DNA of 42,269 nucleotides from Candidatus Thorarchaeota archaeon (lineage in GTDB: Archaea; Asgardarchaeota; Thorarchaeia; Thorarchaeales; Thorarchaeaceae): contig SDOA01000019.1 in assembly GCA_004524595.1 (NCBI GenBank), positions 1 through 42,269 on the forward strand. The letters are read 5' to 3'. The notes beneath the pieces are model-generated. The model was not told the DNA's origin and ran no database searches. It saw only the letters and a list, made by a program, of their open reading frames with translations. Positions 15,595 through 23,460 of this stretch are shown here, piece by piece; position 1 is the stretch's first letter; each line of letters begins with the position of its first letter. The position numbers were made by a program, and so were the translations under genes.

Positions 15595-17430
15595 ATGAGC
15601 GGCATCGATGAGAGAATTTCTGCTATTCTGGAACCTGTAAAAAAAGATCCATCATACTTGAACCTGTGGAGCGCCTATAAGAAAATCCAAATTCTTGACT
15701 TAAAGACACCCATAGATGATAAGAATGGAGTTCATTTGGCAGTAATCGGCTCTACAACACTTGAGCCTCTCGCCGCATGTCTTGATATCAAGACAAGGCT
15801 CGCAGGATTCAATGTAGAAACCTTTGTTGGTGGATTCAATACTTACCGTCAAGAGGTGCTGGATAAGAAATCTTCTTTGTACAAGGCCACTCCAGATGTT
15901 GTTGTACTTTCGATTGATGCATGGTCAATCCTTGATAAGATGTTCATTGCGAGTTTTGTTCGAATGAATGATAAAGAGCTCAAATCGATCCAGAAAGAAA
16001 TAGTGAGTGACATTAGCTCAATCACCAATGAACTCGAGTCTAACACTTCTGCTCTTATTCTTGTTAACAATTTCATTGTTCCTGTATTCTCTCCATTTGG
16101 TATAGTTGATAATAAACAGGAAATGGGTCTTAGAGAGTTCTTTATTGAATTAAACATCTCTCTGACAAAGATGCTTCAGAAGAATACTCGTTCCTTTATT
16201 GTCAATTTGGATACTATTGCCAGTAACTTTGGGAAATCACGGATAATAAACTGGAACACCTGGTATCGTGGATCTGTACCATTTAGTGAGCAATTCACAC
16301 CTTATCTTGCTGATGAATATACACGTTACATTCTCGCACTGCGGGGACGAACAAAGAAATGCATCGTTCTTGATTTAGATAATACTCTGTGGGGTGGTAT
16401 CATAGGAGAAGATGGTATTGAAGGGATCAAGCTTGGAAACACCTCTCCTGGTGTAGAGTATGTCGATTTTCAAAAAGTACTCCTTAGTCTGTATAGCAGG
16501 GGCATTATCTTAGCAATTTGTAGTAAGAACAATTATGATGATGCAATCAAAGTATTTCGTGAACATCCTTTTCAAGTTCTAAAGGAAGACCATTTTGCAG
16601 CAATGCGAATCAATTGGCAAAATAAAGCTTTGAATCTCGAAGAGTTAGCTGCTGAGATAAACATTGGTTTAGATAGTATGGTCTTTCTCGATGATAATCC
16701 CGTTGAGCGTGCCCAAGTATCTCAGATTCATCCTGAAATTTTTGTAGTAGAAATGCCAAAGAACCCAAGACTCTATCGTGAAACGCTTGAGAATCTAAAT
16801 GTCTTTGACGTTCTCTCTCTCACTAAAGAGGATCTCACTCGAGGAGAGATGTATGCTGGTAAGAGAAAACGAACTGAGTTAGAGAAGAGCGTTACATCCA
16901 TTGAGGATTTTCTGCGGACACTCGAATTGAGGGTGCGAGTTAGCGAGGTAAATGATTTTGACGCATCTCGGGTCGTTCAGCTGATTGGCAAGACCAATCA
17001 ATTCAACCTAACAACAAGACGATACACAGATGCTGATATAGATAACTTCAGACAATCGAAAGATGTAGCTGTGTATTGTATGACTGTCCAGGATAAATTT
17101 GGGGATGAAGGTGTTGTTGGTGTCGCTATTGTACGTAAGAAGAGCCGAGATTGGTGGATTGACACATTTCTAATGAGTTGTCGAGTCATCGGTAGATCTG
17201 CAGAAACTGCCATGCTGGCAAAGATAGTTGCTGATGCGAGAAAGGCAAATGCTGAGAGAGTTATAGGTGAATATATTCCAACGAAGAAGAATCCTCCTGC
17301 AGCTGATTTCTACGAGCGTCATGGATTTGGAATGTCTGTATCCTCTGAGGATGGCCTAAACACTTGGGCTCTAAATCTAGAAGAACAGACTGTAGAAGTA
17401 CCGGAATGGATTGAATTACTAGAGGAATGA
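15595..17430 (+). CDS. FkbH-like HAD-superfamily protein with C-terminal GNAT-like domain
   Basis: A 611-residue FkbH-family protein. Known members dephosphorylate 1,3-bisphosphoglycerate and load the glyceryl group on an ACP for polyketide assembly. The N-terminal about 250 residues are an SGNH/ACP-binding-like region. The HAD core follows, with motif I DLDNTLWGG at 260-268, motif II ICSKNN and a DDNPVER motif. The C-terminal about 150 residues resemble a GNAT acyltransferase fold (DKFGDEGVVGVAIV ... RVIGRSAE ... PAADFYERHGF). GGAAG lies 9 bases before ATG 15595; a TTG at 15589 is an alternative. It sits directly between acpS and the ACP gene (3-base gap), so the three form one operon. The transferred group is inferred, not shown. 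Confidence 0.88.
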   Translation: MSGIDERISAILEPVKKDPSYLNLWSAYKKIQILDLKTPIDDKNGVHLAVIGSTTLEPLAACLDIKTRLAGFNVETFVGGFNTYRQEVLDKKSSLYKATPDVVVLSIDAWSILDKMFIASFVRMNDKELKSIQKEIVSDISSITNELESNTSALILVNNFIVPVFSPFGIVDNKQEMGLREFFIELNISLTKMLQKNTRSFIVNLDTIASNFGKSRIINWNTWYRGSVPFSEQFTPYLADEYTRYILALRGRTKKCIVLDLDNTLWGGIIGEDGIEGIKLGNTSPGVEYVDFQKVLLSLYSRGIILAICSKNNYDDAIKVFREHPFQVLKEDHFAAMRINWQNKALNLEELAAEINIGLDSMVFLDDNPVERAQVSQIHPEIFVVEMPKNPRLYRETLENLNVFDVLSLTKEDLTRGEMYAGKRKRTELEKSVTSIEDFLRTLELRVRVSEVNDFDASRVVQLIGKTNQFNLTTRRYTDADIDNFRQSKDVAVYCMTVQDKFGDEGVVGVAIVRKKSRDWWIDTFLMSCRVIGRSAETAMLAKIVADARKANAERVIGEYIPTKKNPPAADFYERHGFGMSVSSEDGLNTWALNLEEQTVEVPEWIELLEE

Positions 17431-17433
17431 TAA

Positions 17434-17673
17434 ATGACTGATACAGAAGATCGATTACTTTTCATCCTATCAAAAGCCCTGCTCTTGGACAAGAACGAGA
17501 TTCATGATGATTTAAGACGCAAGGACTTTGAGCCTTGGGATTCCATGAATCATCTTATCATTGTGAGTGAGATCGAAAATGAATTTTCGATTTTTTTTGA
17601 AGATGAAGAGGTAGTTGATATCTGGACAGTGGGTGACCTAAAGCAACTGCTCACAAAGAAACTTGCAGACTAG
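17434..17673 (+). CDS. Acyl carrier protein
   Basis: A 79-residue acidic four-helix carrier protein. The phosphopantetheine attachment site is Ser37 in WDSMNHL, with Met in place of the usual Leu after Ser, as often seen in carriers tied to FkbH-type enzymes. The flanking VSEIENEFSIFFEDEEV helix is the typical ACP recognition helix. It begins 3 bases after the FkbH stop and is the third gene of the acpS operon, so modification, loading and carrier are encoded together. It ends tail to tail with a hexapeptide acyltransferase, sharing the bases CTAG at 17670-17673. Archaea have no canonical ACP-dependent fatty-acid synthase, so this carrier must serve something else. Confidence 0.92.
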   Translation: MTDTEDRLLFILSKALLLDKNEIHDDLRRKDFEPWDSMNHLIIVSEIENEFSIFFEDEEVVDIWTVGDLKQLLTKKLAD

Positions 17674-18116
17674 TTTCTCTGTGGTTCCAATTTCTGTACC
17701 ATCCTTGCAGGATTTCCAGCAAACAATGTAAGTGGAGGCACATCTTTACTAATGACTGCACCTGCAGCAATAATAGCCCCTTCTCCAATTGTCACCCCGG
17801 GTAAAATGATAGCACCTGTTGCGAGCCAAGCTCCTTTTCCAATTACAACCTTTTCTGGTCCCTCGTGGAAAATTTTTCGTTGCTGATGATAGGGACTTGC
17901 ACCAGAGTGAGCCATTATTTTTACTCCCGGACCGATACTTGCCCAGTCTTGAATCTCGATATATTCTGGATACTCACCATCAATCATGACGAGGAAACCC
18001 ATGTATACTCCTTTTCCTACATTGACACCACATTTTCTATATACACTAGCTCTGAATTGATAGGATGGTGCAATCCATGCTAGAATTCGAAGAAATCTTC
18101 CCAGAAACTTGCCCAT
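17670..18116 (-). CDS. Hexapeptide-repeat O-acyltransferase (MaaA/WcaF-like)
   Basis: A 148-residue LbetaH acyltransferase. Hexapeptide turns run from about residue 32 to the C-terminus (VNVGKGVYMGFLVMID, WASIGPGVKIMAHS, VVIGKGAWLATGAIILPGVTIGEGAIIAAGAVISKDV pattern), and the end FAGNPARMVQ is the usual xAT family cap. The catalytic His is likely in IMAHS. It would acetylate or acylate a sugar or similar hydroxyl from acyl-CoA or from the neighbouring ACP. It lies 3 bases downstream of the deacetylase gene on the same strand, so the two are co-transcribed. Its stop interlocks with that of the ACP gene. Confidence 0.88.
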   Translation of the reverse strand: MGKFLGRFLRILAWIAPSYQFRASVYRKCGVNVGKGVYMGFLVMIDGEYPEYIEIQDWASIGPGVKIMAHSGASPYHQQRKIFHEGPEKVVIGKGAWLATGAIILPGVTIGEGAIIAAGAVISKDVPPLTLFAGNPARMVQKLEPQRN

Positions 18117-18119
18117 TCT

Positions 18120-19004
18120 TTATCTCTCCATATTCCTGAATGACTCTCTCTTCCATATCACTCTTCTGAGATAATCCGAAAAAACCCAGTTATCAATATC
18201 TCCAGTCAAGAGAAGACAAAAGGTTCTATCTCCTTTCCATTTCTTATGTGTATTCCAGTAGGAAACTGCTTCACTTGGCGTCGTACACCATGCATCGATA
18301 CTATTTGCATGGATACAGATATCGCGAAGGCATCCTACAAACTCCGCCTGTCCCATTCTTATTGGATGAAGATCAAACATGATTACACCCTGCGTTTTTG
18401 AGGCTTGTGTTATTGTATCTTTTAATGTCCTGGTCACTTCTTCAGGTCCCATTCCGCGACCATCAATCATGAAGTCGTCGCTCCAGATATTCAACGGGAT
18501 ATAGGTGACTTTGGATGGCTGACCATTGAGATCGACATTAAAGAAATGTTCTTTCTCTCGATGTTCTGAGCGGTAACCAAATCCTCCGTCCCAGACTATC
18601 TTGTACTTCTCGAGCATCAATGGCATGTCATCTGTATATCTATCGTATGGAGCTCTGAATCCTTTTACATCAATACCAAGTTTCCTGTAGGTCTGAAGAC
18701 TGAGTGCAAAATCTCGTTCTCTCTCTTTAGCACTTAGTGTTGGATATCTCACATGATTGTATCCATGACTTGCGACTTCATGTCCCTCTCTTACTATTTC
18801 GCGCACAAGTTCAGGTCTCATCTTAGCTATTCCCGCGATAGTTGGGAAGGTAAATTGGCCATCTCCCTCTTCTAACGCTTGGAACATATTTTGGAGAATG
18901 ATTTGAAATGGTGTTCTATGAAGTCGCATCATGCGTAACAACTGCTTTGGTGCCTTTAGACCCCATCTCTTTGTCAGTTGTCCAAGATAGCTTGAATGCG
19001 ACAT
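18120..19004 (-). CDS. Polysaccharide deacetylase (NodB-type) with circularly permuted motif order
   Basis: A 294-residue metal-dependent carbohydrate esterase 4 relative. The order of motifs is unusual. The metal-binding H-x3-H (H80 and H84 in ASHGYNH), the R-x-P-Y motif (GFRAPYDRY, about 116-123) and the LH motif (MFDLHPI, about 215) come first. The catalytic/metal Asp pair that normally opens the domain appears at the very end as LLLTGDIDNW (264-273, D269 and D271). This suggests a circular permutation rather than a truncation. It would remove N-acetyl groups from a glycan or glycolipid. It is co-transcribed with the acyltransferase at 17670-18116, next to the ACP module. Confidence 0.85.
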   Translation of the reverse strand: MSHSSYLGQLTKRWGLKAPKQLLRMMRLHRTPFQIILQNMFQALEEGDGQFTFPTIAGIAKMRPELVREIVREGHEVASHGYNHVRYPTLSAKERERDFALSLQTYRKLGIDVKGFRAPYDRYTDDMPLMLEKYKIVWDGGFGYRSEHREKEHFFNVDLNGQPSKVTYIPLNIWSDDFMIDGRGMGPEEVTRTLKDTITQASKTQGVIMFDLHPIRMGQAEFVGCLRDICIHANSIDAWCTTPSEAVSYWNTHKKWKGDRTFCLLLTGDIDNWVFSDYLRRVIWKRESFRNMER

Positions 19005-19110
19005 GTTCAGATTCTCAATCTCCTTAGGTAAGAGCTTGTTCTAATCCCGTCATAAGAGTTGTGGGGTATGGATGGTAAGACTTATGCCGAAACCCGTTTG
19101 GTGTTATCTT

Positions 19111-19515
19111 ATGAAGCTCAGTCATATTGGTATACTTGTCAAGGATATCGATGAGGGAATCAAACACCACAAAGCCCTCTTTGGATTCGAGCAGCTTGGC
19201 GAGATCGTTGATGATTCGACTCAGCGAGTACGTGTTGTCCTGATGGGTCATTCTGAAGATGATCCAGTCAAGATCGAGCTAATTGCTCCCCTTGGTGAGG
19301 ACTCTCCTGTGACTGACCTCTTGAGGAAACGGCAGTCCTTATACCATCTCTGCTTTGAGGTGTCTGACATTGAGACAGCGAAAGCAGAGGCTCGTAAGAG
19401 TGGGGCTATTGTGATTAGCCAACCTGTTGAGGCTCCGCTATTTGGTGATCGGAAGATATGTTTCCTCTTCACAAAAGACCATTATGTCATAGAACTTGTT
19501 GAGTCTGAACATTAG
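19111..19515 (+). CDS. VOC-superfamily protein, methylmalonyl-CoA epimerase/glyoxalase-like
   Basis: A 134-residue vicinal-oxygen-chelate protein starting at ATG 19111 (MKLSHIGILVKDIDEGI). Two beta-alpha-beta-beta-beta modules are visible. The metal-ligand pattern fits: His in KLSHIG, Glu in PVKIELIAP, His in YHLCFEV and Glu in YVIELVE. The match to methylmalonyl-CoA epimerase is good but not decisive; glyoxalase-like or other VOC activities remain possible. The B12 mutase gene lies 18 kb away and looks isobutyryl-CoA specific, so it does not settle the matter. The stop interlocks with that of the next gene (TTAG at 19512-19515). Confidence 0.75.
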   Translation: MKLSHIGILVKDIDEGIKHHKALFGFEQLGEIVDDSTQRVRVVLMGHSEDDPVKIELIAPLGEDSPVTDLLRKRQSLYHLCFEVSDIETAKAEARKSGAIVISQPVEAPLFGDRKICFLFTKDHYVIELVESEH

Positions 19516-20423
19516 ACTTCTGCAACAAATGCACTTGCAAAGAGATCAAAGAGTGGTTCGATGAAGTCTGTATCAAGTTTTCCATACACATAGTTGCACA
19601 TCTCAATGAAACGTTCAGCACGTTCATCAGCAAACTCACCAATACCTATTATTGATCTAGTCCTCTTTGTGAGATCTTTGACAACTCCTTTCCAGTTTTT
19701 GTCTTCTCCAAAGACTTTTGCTGTTTCCTGCTCAATTCTCTGGAGCACACTCTTCACTCTGATGTCCGAGATATCATCCGCTCCAAAGCTCTTAACCAAG
19801 TCCATCAGAACGTCAAGAATACCATTATGGAGACCTGCAACAAGAGCTTCGATTTCAAAAGCTGTGAAATTAACCGTATTCTCGCCTCCTCGAAGTTGCC
19901 ATTTCAAATCACTTGTTCTACTGACAACAAGACGTCTCTGACCTACCATTATAGTTTCGTCATAATATCTCGAACCAATACTACTACGGATTGCAGTCTT
20001 CATGAGAGCAGCTTCAGGTAATCGTAGTCTGATTGAATTACCTCCATTGGTGAGAATCAGACAAAGACCGTTTGATGGGGTAGTCTTCTTGACATAATCT
20101 GAAGGTGGTGCTACTTCAACCGGGGGTAAATGCCTAAGTTTGTCTGCTAGCTCACGAACCTCTTGTTCGGTGCAGATATAGGTCTGACGATCTCCAGTAA
20201 TGGTAATCGTTCCATCATCTGCGCGAGCGAAATCTATCTTGTTGCCACCTCCAACATTGGTGGTCTTAAGGTAGGTCTGCTTGTGATTTCTAGCTGTCTG
20301 GGCGAGTTTCTCTAGAGCAGCTGCGACCATATGGGCCTCGCCAAATCCCATTGTGATCTCTGCATCTCCCTCAGTTCCGCGGCCGATACCGAGGGAACCA
20401 TCTTGGCGTATCTTTACATACAT
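19512..20423 (-). CDS. Hypothetical protein with two similar halves
   Basis: A 303-residue protein I do not recognise. Start at ATG 20423 (MYVKIRQDGSL) is supported by GGTGG five bases upstream and a TATA-like GATATTATACG near 20500 on the minus strand. Two segments share a plan: beta-strands, then a strand ending in ICTEQEVRELADKLR (first) or VNFTAFEIEALVAGLHNGI (second), followed by a helix. This suggests an internal duplication of an about 100-residue alpha/beta unit. The last 90 residues are mostly helical. No signal peptide or membrane segment. Tail to tail with the VOC gene. Confidence 0.65.
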   Translation of the reverse strand: MYVKIRQDGSLGIGRGTEGDAEITMGFGEAHMVAAALEKLAQTARNHKQTYLKTTNVGGGNKIDFARADDGTITITGDRQTYICTEQEVRELADKLRHLPPVEVAPPSDYVKKTTPSNGLCLILTNGGNSIRLRLPEAALMKTAIRSSIGSRYYDETIMVGQRRLVVSRTSDLKWQLRGGENTVNFTAFEIEALVAGLHNGILDVLMDLVKSFGADDISDIRVKSVLQRIEQETAKVFGEDKNWKGVVKDLTKRTRSIIGIGEFADERAERFIEMCNYVYGKLDTDFIEPLFDLFASAFVAEV

Positions 20424-20547
20424 ACTTTCCACCAGTAGAATGAGTGTGTACAATGCAGAAAACTATTGCCCTTCCCTTCTTTTCATGTCTGAATAGCTAT
20501 TTTATCGTATAATATCGACTATTAATGAACAATTGGAAATATAAATT

Positions 20548-20569
20548 GCAGAAGGCAAATGCCCTCTGC
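20548..20569 (-). terminator. Hairpin terminator behind the 20578-20937 gene
   Basis: GCAGA ... TCTGC with inner GGC/GCC and a 4-base loop forms an 8-bp stem with one mismatch, 9 bases after the stop. It is followed on the minus strand by an A/T-rich stretch (AATTTATATTT). Confidence 0.45.
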
Positions 20570-20577
20570 ATTATTTC

Positions 20578-20937
20578 TTAAATTGCATCCTGAACATCAA
20601 AAGCCAACTTGCCAACTTCTTTGGTAGTTAGTGAGATGTCTATCTTGTGTTCGCCTTCGGGAAGCGGCTCACCTTTCACTCGAATTATGATATCAAGACC
20701 GACTTTGATCGGGAATGTATTCTCAGCCGAGATCTCGTTTCCAGTGATCTCTCCATCCTCTGAGCTTATTATTGTTGCATCAAGAGGATATTCATTACCA
20801 TTGATTTTGATAGGTTCAATATTGATAGCTGTACCAGAGGAGATCGAATTCTTTAATTTGAATTGAAATCCATCATCAACATTCTCGAGACTTCCTTTGA
20901 TGTAGAGTTTTCTTAAGAGAAATGTAGGTATCTGCAA
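20578..20937 (-). CDS. Conserved archaeal hypothetical protein, beta-rich
   Basis: A 119-residue soluble protein resembling a family of short archaeal proteins of unknown function that begin with a PxFLLRKLYIKGSL motif and contain DGFQFKLKN and an LPEGEHKIDISL strand. Alternating hydrophobic strands throughout suggest a beta-sandwich. TTG 20937 is the likely start: GGAGGT lies about 10 bases before it and a TATA-like TTATAAAAG near 20983 on the minus strand precedes that. It is monocistronic by position and followed by a hairpin terminator. No catalytic residues can be pointed out. Confidence 0.72.
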   Translation of the reverse strand: MQIPTFLLRKLYIKGSLENVDDGFQFKLKNSISSGTAINIEPIKINGNEYPLDATIISSEDGEITGNEISAENTFPIKVGLDIIIRVKGEPLPEGEHKIDISLTTKEVGKLAFDVQDAI

Positions 20938-21193
20938 CTTGTTATTACCTCCAACTGCATCATTTTCTAACCTGTGAATCTTTTATAAGTTCCTAAGTAT
21001 CGAATACTCGTACTTGATGATGTAGATTAGGCACAATTTGAGATCAATTACTACCTCTTCTTACATCATGGTATTTGAATATTATTTGTAGAATTGAGGT
21101 AAAATAAATCCATTCATTCTAAAAATTCAGGAAAGATAATAAGGTCTTCCACTAGAAGAAAGTTAGTCATTTGTAGTTTAAGGAGATATTCTG

Positions 21194-21562
21194 ATGCAAT
21201 TTGATCTCACATTCCCATTTGATACCTTCTTCAATTTCTTCAATATCATGTTCATCATTGTACCAATCATCTTTGTAGTAGTGTTTGTGATTATTGCCTT
21301 CACTGTTTGCAGAGGCGGAATGGGAATTGCAAGATCCGTGAGTCGTGGATTCACAGTAGATGCACCTTCGTTCGTCATTCCTAATCGCTATCGAGGTGAG
21401 CGCCGTTCTGATGGTTCACAGATGACGACCGTGAGGTTACCAGAACGATGTCCTTCTTGTGGTGCAACTATCTCTCAAGAAGGAATAGATTGGACTGGCC
21501 CACTTGAGGCCAAATGCAGCTATTGTGGTGGACCTTTAAGAGCTACCTTTGAAAGAGTCTGA
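21194..21562 (+). CDS. Single-span membrane protein with C-terminal zinc ribbon
   Basis: A 122-residue protein with a strongly hydrophobic segment at about 11-38, then a basic juxtamembrane part and a C-terminal zinc ribbon of two CxxC knuckles (CPSCGA and CSYCGG). The ribbon is probably cytoplasmic given the positive residues after the helix. An AAGGAGAT Shine-Dalgarno seven bases before the ATG makes the start secure. The 256 bases upstream show only weak TATA-like AT stretches. It is followed by the gelsolin-like gene on the same strand, so a shared role at the membrane is possible but unproven. Confidence 0.72.
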   Translation: MQFDLTFPFDTFFNFFNIMFIIVPIIFVVVFVIIAFTVCRGGMGIARSVSRGFTVDAPSFVIPNRYRGERRSDGSQMTTVRLPERCPSCGATISQEGIDWTGPLEAKCSYCGGPLRATFERV

Positions 21563-21618
21563 TATATAGTACGGGATTAAATGCGTAATACCTACACTCT
21601 TAGTCAAGGTCATACTGT

Positions 21619-21645
21619 GACACATGCTAGTAGAATATATGTGTC
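21619..21645. repeat. Inverted repeat upstream of the gelsolin-like gene
   Basis: GACACAT at 21619-21625 and ATGTGTC at 21639-21645 are perfect 7-base arms around 13 bases. The site lies about 60 bases before the ATG at 21707. It may be an operator or a short hairpin ending the upstream transcript. Confidence 0.4.
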
Positions 21646-21706
21646 TTCGTGAGTAAAGTATTTCACTAGCTAAAATCTTCGCTCTTCATGACTCGAGGAA
21701 ACATAA

Positions 21707-21985
21707 ATGGTCAACGCGCTCGAAATGAAAGATGATGGAACATCCATTTCAGTTTGTATTAACCGGAATAGGCTACCATCTGACAGTGTGTTTTGCGTAG
21801 TTGATAATGAAGGCAAGAACGTATTCTTATGGCTTGGAAAAGAAGCTCCTGTAAGGAAGCGTTTTGTTGGAGCACAGACTGCAGGCAGGTTGCGAGATGA
21901 ACAGGGAACTGGTTTCAGGGTGAGATCATTAGATGAAGGAGATGAACCACCTCAGTTCTTTAACTCTCTCGAGTGCAAAAAATGA
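21707..21985 (+). CDS. Single-domain gelsolin-like protein
   Basis: A 92-residue protein with the core gelsolin-fold pattern: a DSVFCVVDNEGKNVFLWLGK strand pair (family consensus D-x-F-I-L-D ... I-F-V-W-x-G), then the long helix PVRKRFVGAQTAGRLRDEQG and a final strand FRVRSLDEGDEPPQFF. Gelsolin domains bind and cap or sever actin, usually with calcium. Asgard genomes encode actin with one- and two-domain gelsolins that affect actin assembly, so a cytoskeletal role is likely. GAGGAAAC before the ATG is a good ribosome site. The protein lacks the N-terminal third seen in longer domains, so partner binding may differ. Confidence 0.8.
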   Translation: MVNALEMKDDGTSISVCINRNRLPSDSVFCVVDNEGKNVFLWLGKEAPVRKRFVGAQTAGRLRDEQGTGFRVRSLDEGDEPPQFFNSLECKK

Positions 21986-22051
21986 TTATTTTTCATCCTA
22001 TCCATAAGATTCTATAACCCTCTATATACAGCACAATTGAGGTAACACAAC

Positions 22052-23095
22052 ATGCGAGGACTAGTGAAGACTGATAGAGGTCCTGGAAATCTCGAACTCA
22101 AAGAGATTAAAGATCCCAAGCCTAAAAAAGATGAGGTCCTAATCGAAGTTGCTGCTGCTGGTATTTGCGGTACTGACATTCACATCAAACATGATCAGGC
22201 ATTCTACACTCCTCCGGTAGTGCTTGGACACGAATACTCAGGAAGAGTTGTTGAAGTAGGTTCTGATGTATCTGATATTGCTATTGGTGATTCCGTTGTG
22301 TCCCCTGCTACCGCATATTGCGGGAAGTGTTACCAATGTAAGACTGGTCATATGAATAGATGTACCTCTGAGAAGAAACGAATCCTTGGTACCTCAAGAG
22401 CTAATGGGGCTTTTGCGAAGTACCTCACTGTACCTGAGTACATCATTCATAAGGTGCCACAAGGCGTCACAATGGAGGAGGCTGCATTAGCAGAACCGAC
22501 TGCATGCGTAGTTCATTCTGTCATTGACAAGTCACCAATAATGCCTGGTGATGTTGTTGTCGTACAAGGACCTGGGACAATGGGTCTTCTTGCTGCTCAA
22601 GTAGCAAAAGCTATGGGTGCTGGTAAGATCATAGTCACGGGGGTATCGGCTGATCAGTGGCGTTTTGACATAGCAAAAAAGATTGGTGTTGATATCACAC
22701 TAGATGTTCAGATTGACACTAATCCTCTGAAAACGGTAATGAGTGAGACCAATGGACGTGGTGCTGATGTCGTAATAGAAGCATCTGGAGCTTGTATGGC
22801 GTGTAATCAAGCACTTGAATTTGTAAAAGTAGCTGGGCATGTCACACTTCTTGGTATTCGCGGAAGACCACTTGAGATTGATCTTGATGCAATGGCTGTG
22901 AAAGAGTTGACCATGTCTGGTACTTGGGGTACCTTACCCTCATCGTGGGTTACGACCCTTCGTCTAATGGATTCCAAAAAGATAGATGTTGCTCCGCTGA
23001 TCACTCATAGGCTCCCCATTAGCAAGTGGGAGAACGGATTCGAACTTATGGAGAAACAGAAAGCAATCAAAGTACTCTTCACTAAATTCGATTAA
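22052..23095 (+). CDS. Zinc-dependent medium-chain alcohol/polyol dehydrogenase
   Basis: A 347-residue MDR-family NAD(P)-dependent oxidoreductase. Catalytic zinc residues C39 (GICGTD), H60 and E61 (GHE), structural zinc cysteines C90, C93, C96 and C104, and the nucleotide-binding GPGTMG at 173-178 are all intact. Similarity pattern is closest to threonine 3-dehydrogenase, sorbitol and related polyol dehydrogenases; the substrate is not fixed by sequence. A TATA-like CTATATACA at 22022-22030 lies so close to the ATG that the mRNA may be nearly leaderless, although GAGGT precedes the ATG too. It is convergent with the AhpD-like gene. Confidence 0.9.
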   Translation: MRGLVKTDRGPGNLELKEIKDPKPKKDEVLIEVAAAGICGTDIHIKHDQAFYTPPVVLGHEYSGRVVEVGSDVSDIAIGDSVVSPATAYCGKCYQCKTGHMNRCTSEKKRILGTSRANGAFAKYLTVPEYIIHKVPQGVTMEEAALAEPTACVVHSVIDKSPIMPGDVVVVQGPGTMGLLAAQVAKAMGAGKIIVTGVSADQWRFDIAKKIGVDITLDVQIDTNPLKTVMSETNGRGADVVIEASGACMACNQALEFVKVAGHVTLLGIRGRPLEIDLDAMAVKELTMSGTWGTLPSSWVTTLRLMDSKKIDVAPLITHRLPISKWENGFELMEKQKAIKVLFTKFD

Positions 23096-23100
23096 GCTCT

Positions 23101-23445
23101 CTATCGAGGTGCCCAGGCATCAAGACAATCCTGAACTACTGATATGTGTGAGACCGCAGGTCCGCCACCCATAACAATTGCAACTGAACATGCATCCATG
23201 ATTTCATCTCGAGTTGCGCCAAGTGAAAGTGCTTGTTTGGTATGATAGACCATGCATTCTTCACATGGAGAGAGAATTGAGGCCACAATGCAAATGATCT
23301 CTTTGAATTTTGCAGGTAATGCTCCATCTTTGTGCACAGTCTTCTGGAGGTCAGTGAATGCATTTCTGGCCTCTGGGATATCTCTGTTAAGTGCGCCAAA
23401 ATGCTTCATGAAGCTCTTCAGAGTCTTTTCAACATCATCAGTCAT
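23101..23445 (-). CDS. Carboxymuconolactone decarboxylase/AhpD-like protein
   Basis: A 114-residue all-helical protein with the AhpD-type active-site pattern E49 ... C61-E-E-C64-x3-H68, typical of peroxidase-linked disulfide reductases. The following ALSLGATRDEIMDA helix is the usual CMD continuation. It may reduce peroxides or serve as a thiol electron carrier; in other organisms AhpD takes electrons from lipoylated E2 and E3 of 2-oxoacid dehydrogenases. It lies directly downstream of the lipoate ligase (15-base gap, same strand), which fits that link. Confidence 0.87.
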   Translation of the reverse strand: MTDDVEKTLKSFMKHFGALNRDIPEARNAFTDLQKTVHKDGALPAKFKEIICIVASILSPCEECMVYHTKQALSLGATRDEIMDACSVAIVMGGGPAVSHISVVQDCLDAWAPR

Positions 23446-23460
23446 TATTCTATTCCTCGA

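Noticed and set aside
15175..17673. Reading the ACP module as part of a polyketide or non-ribosomal peptide cluster
   Set aside because: No ketosynthase, acyltransferase domain of PKS type, adenylation or condensation domain occurs anywhere in the window.
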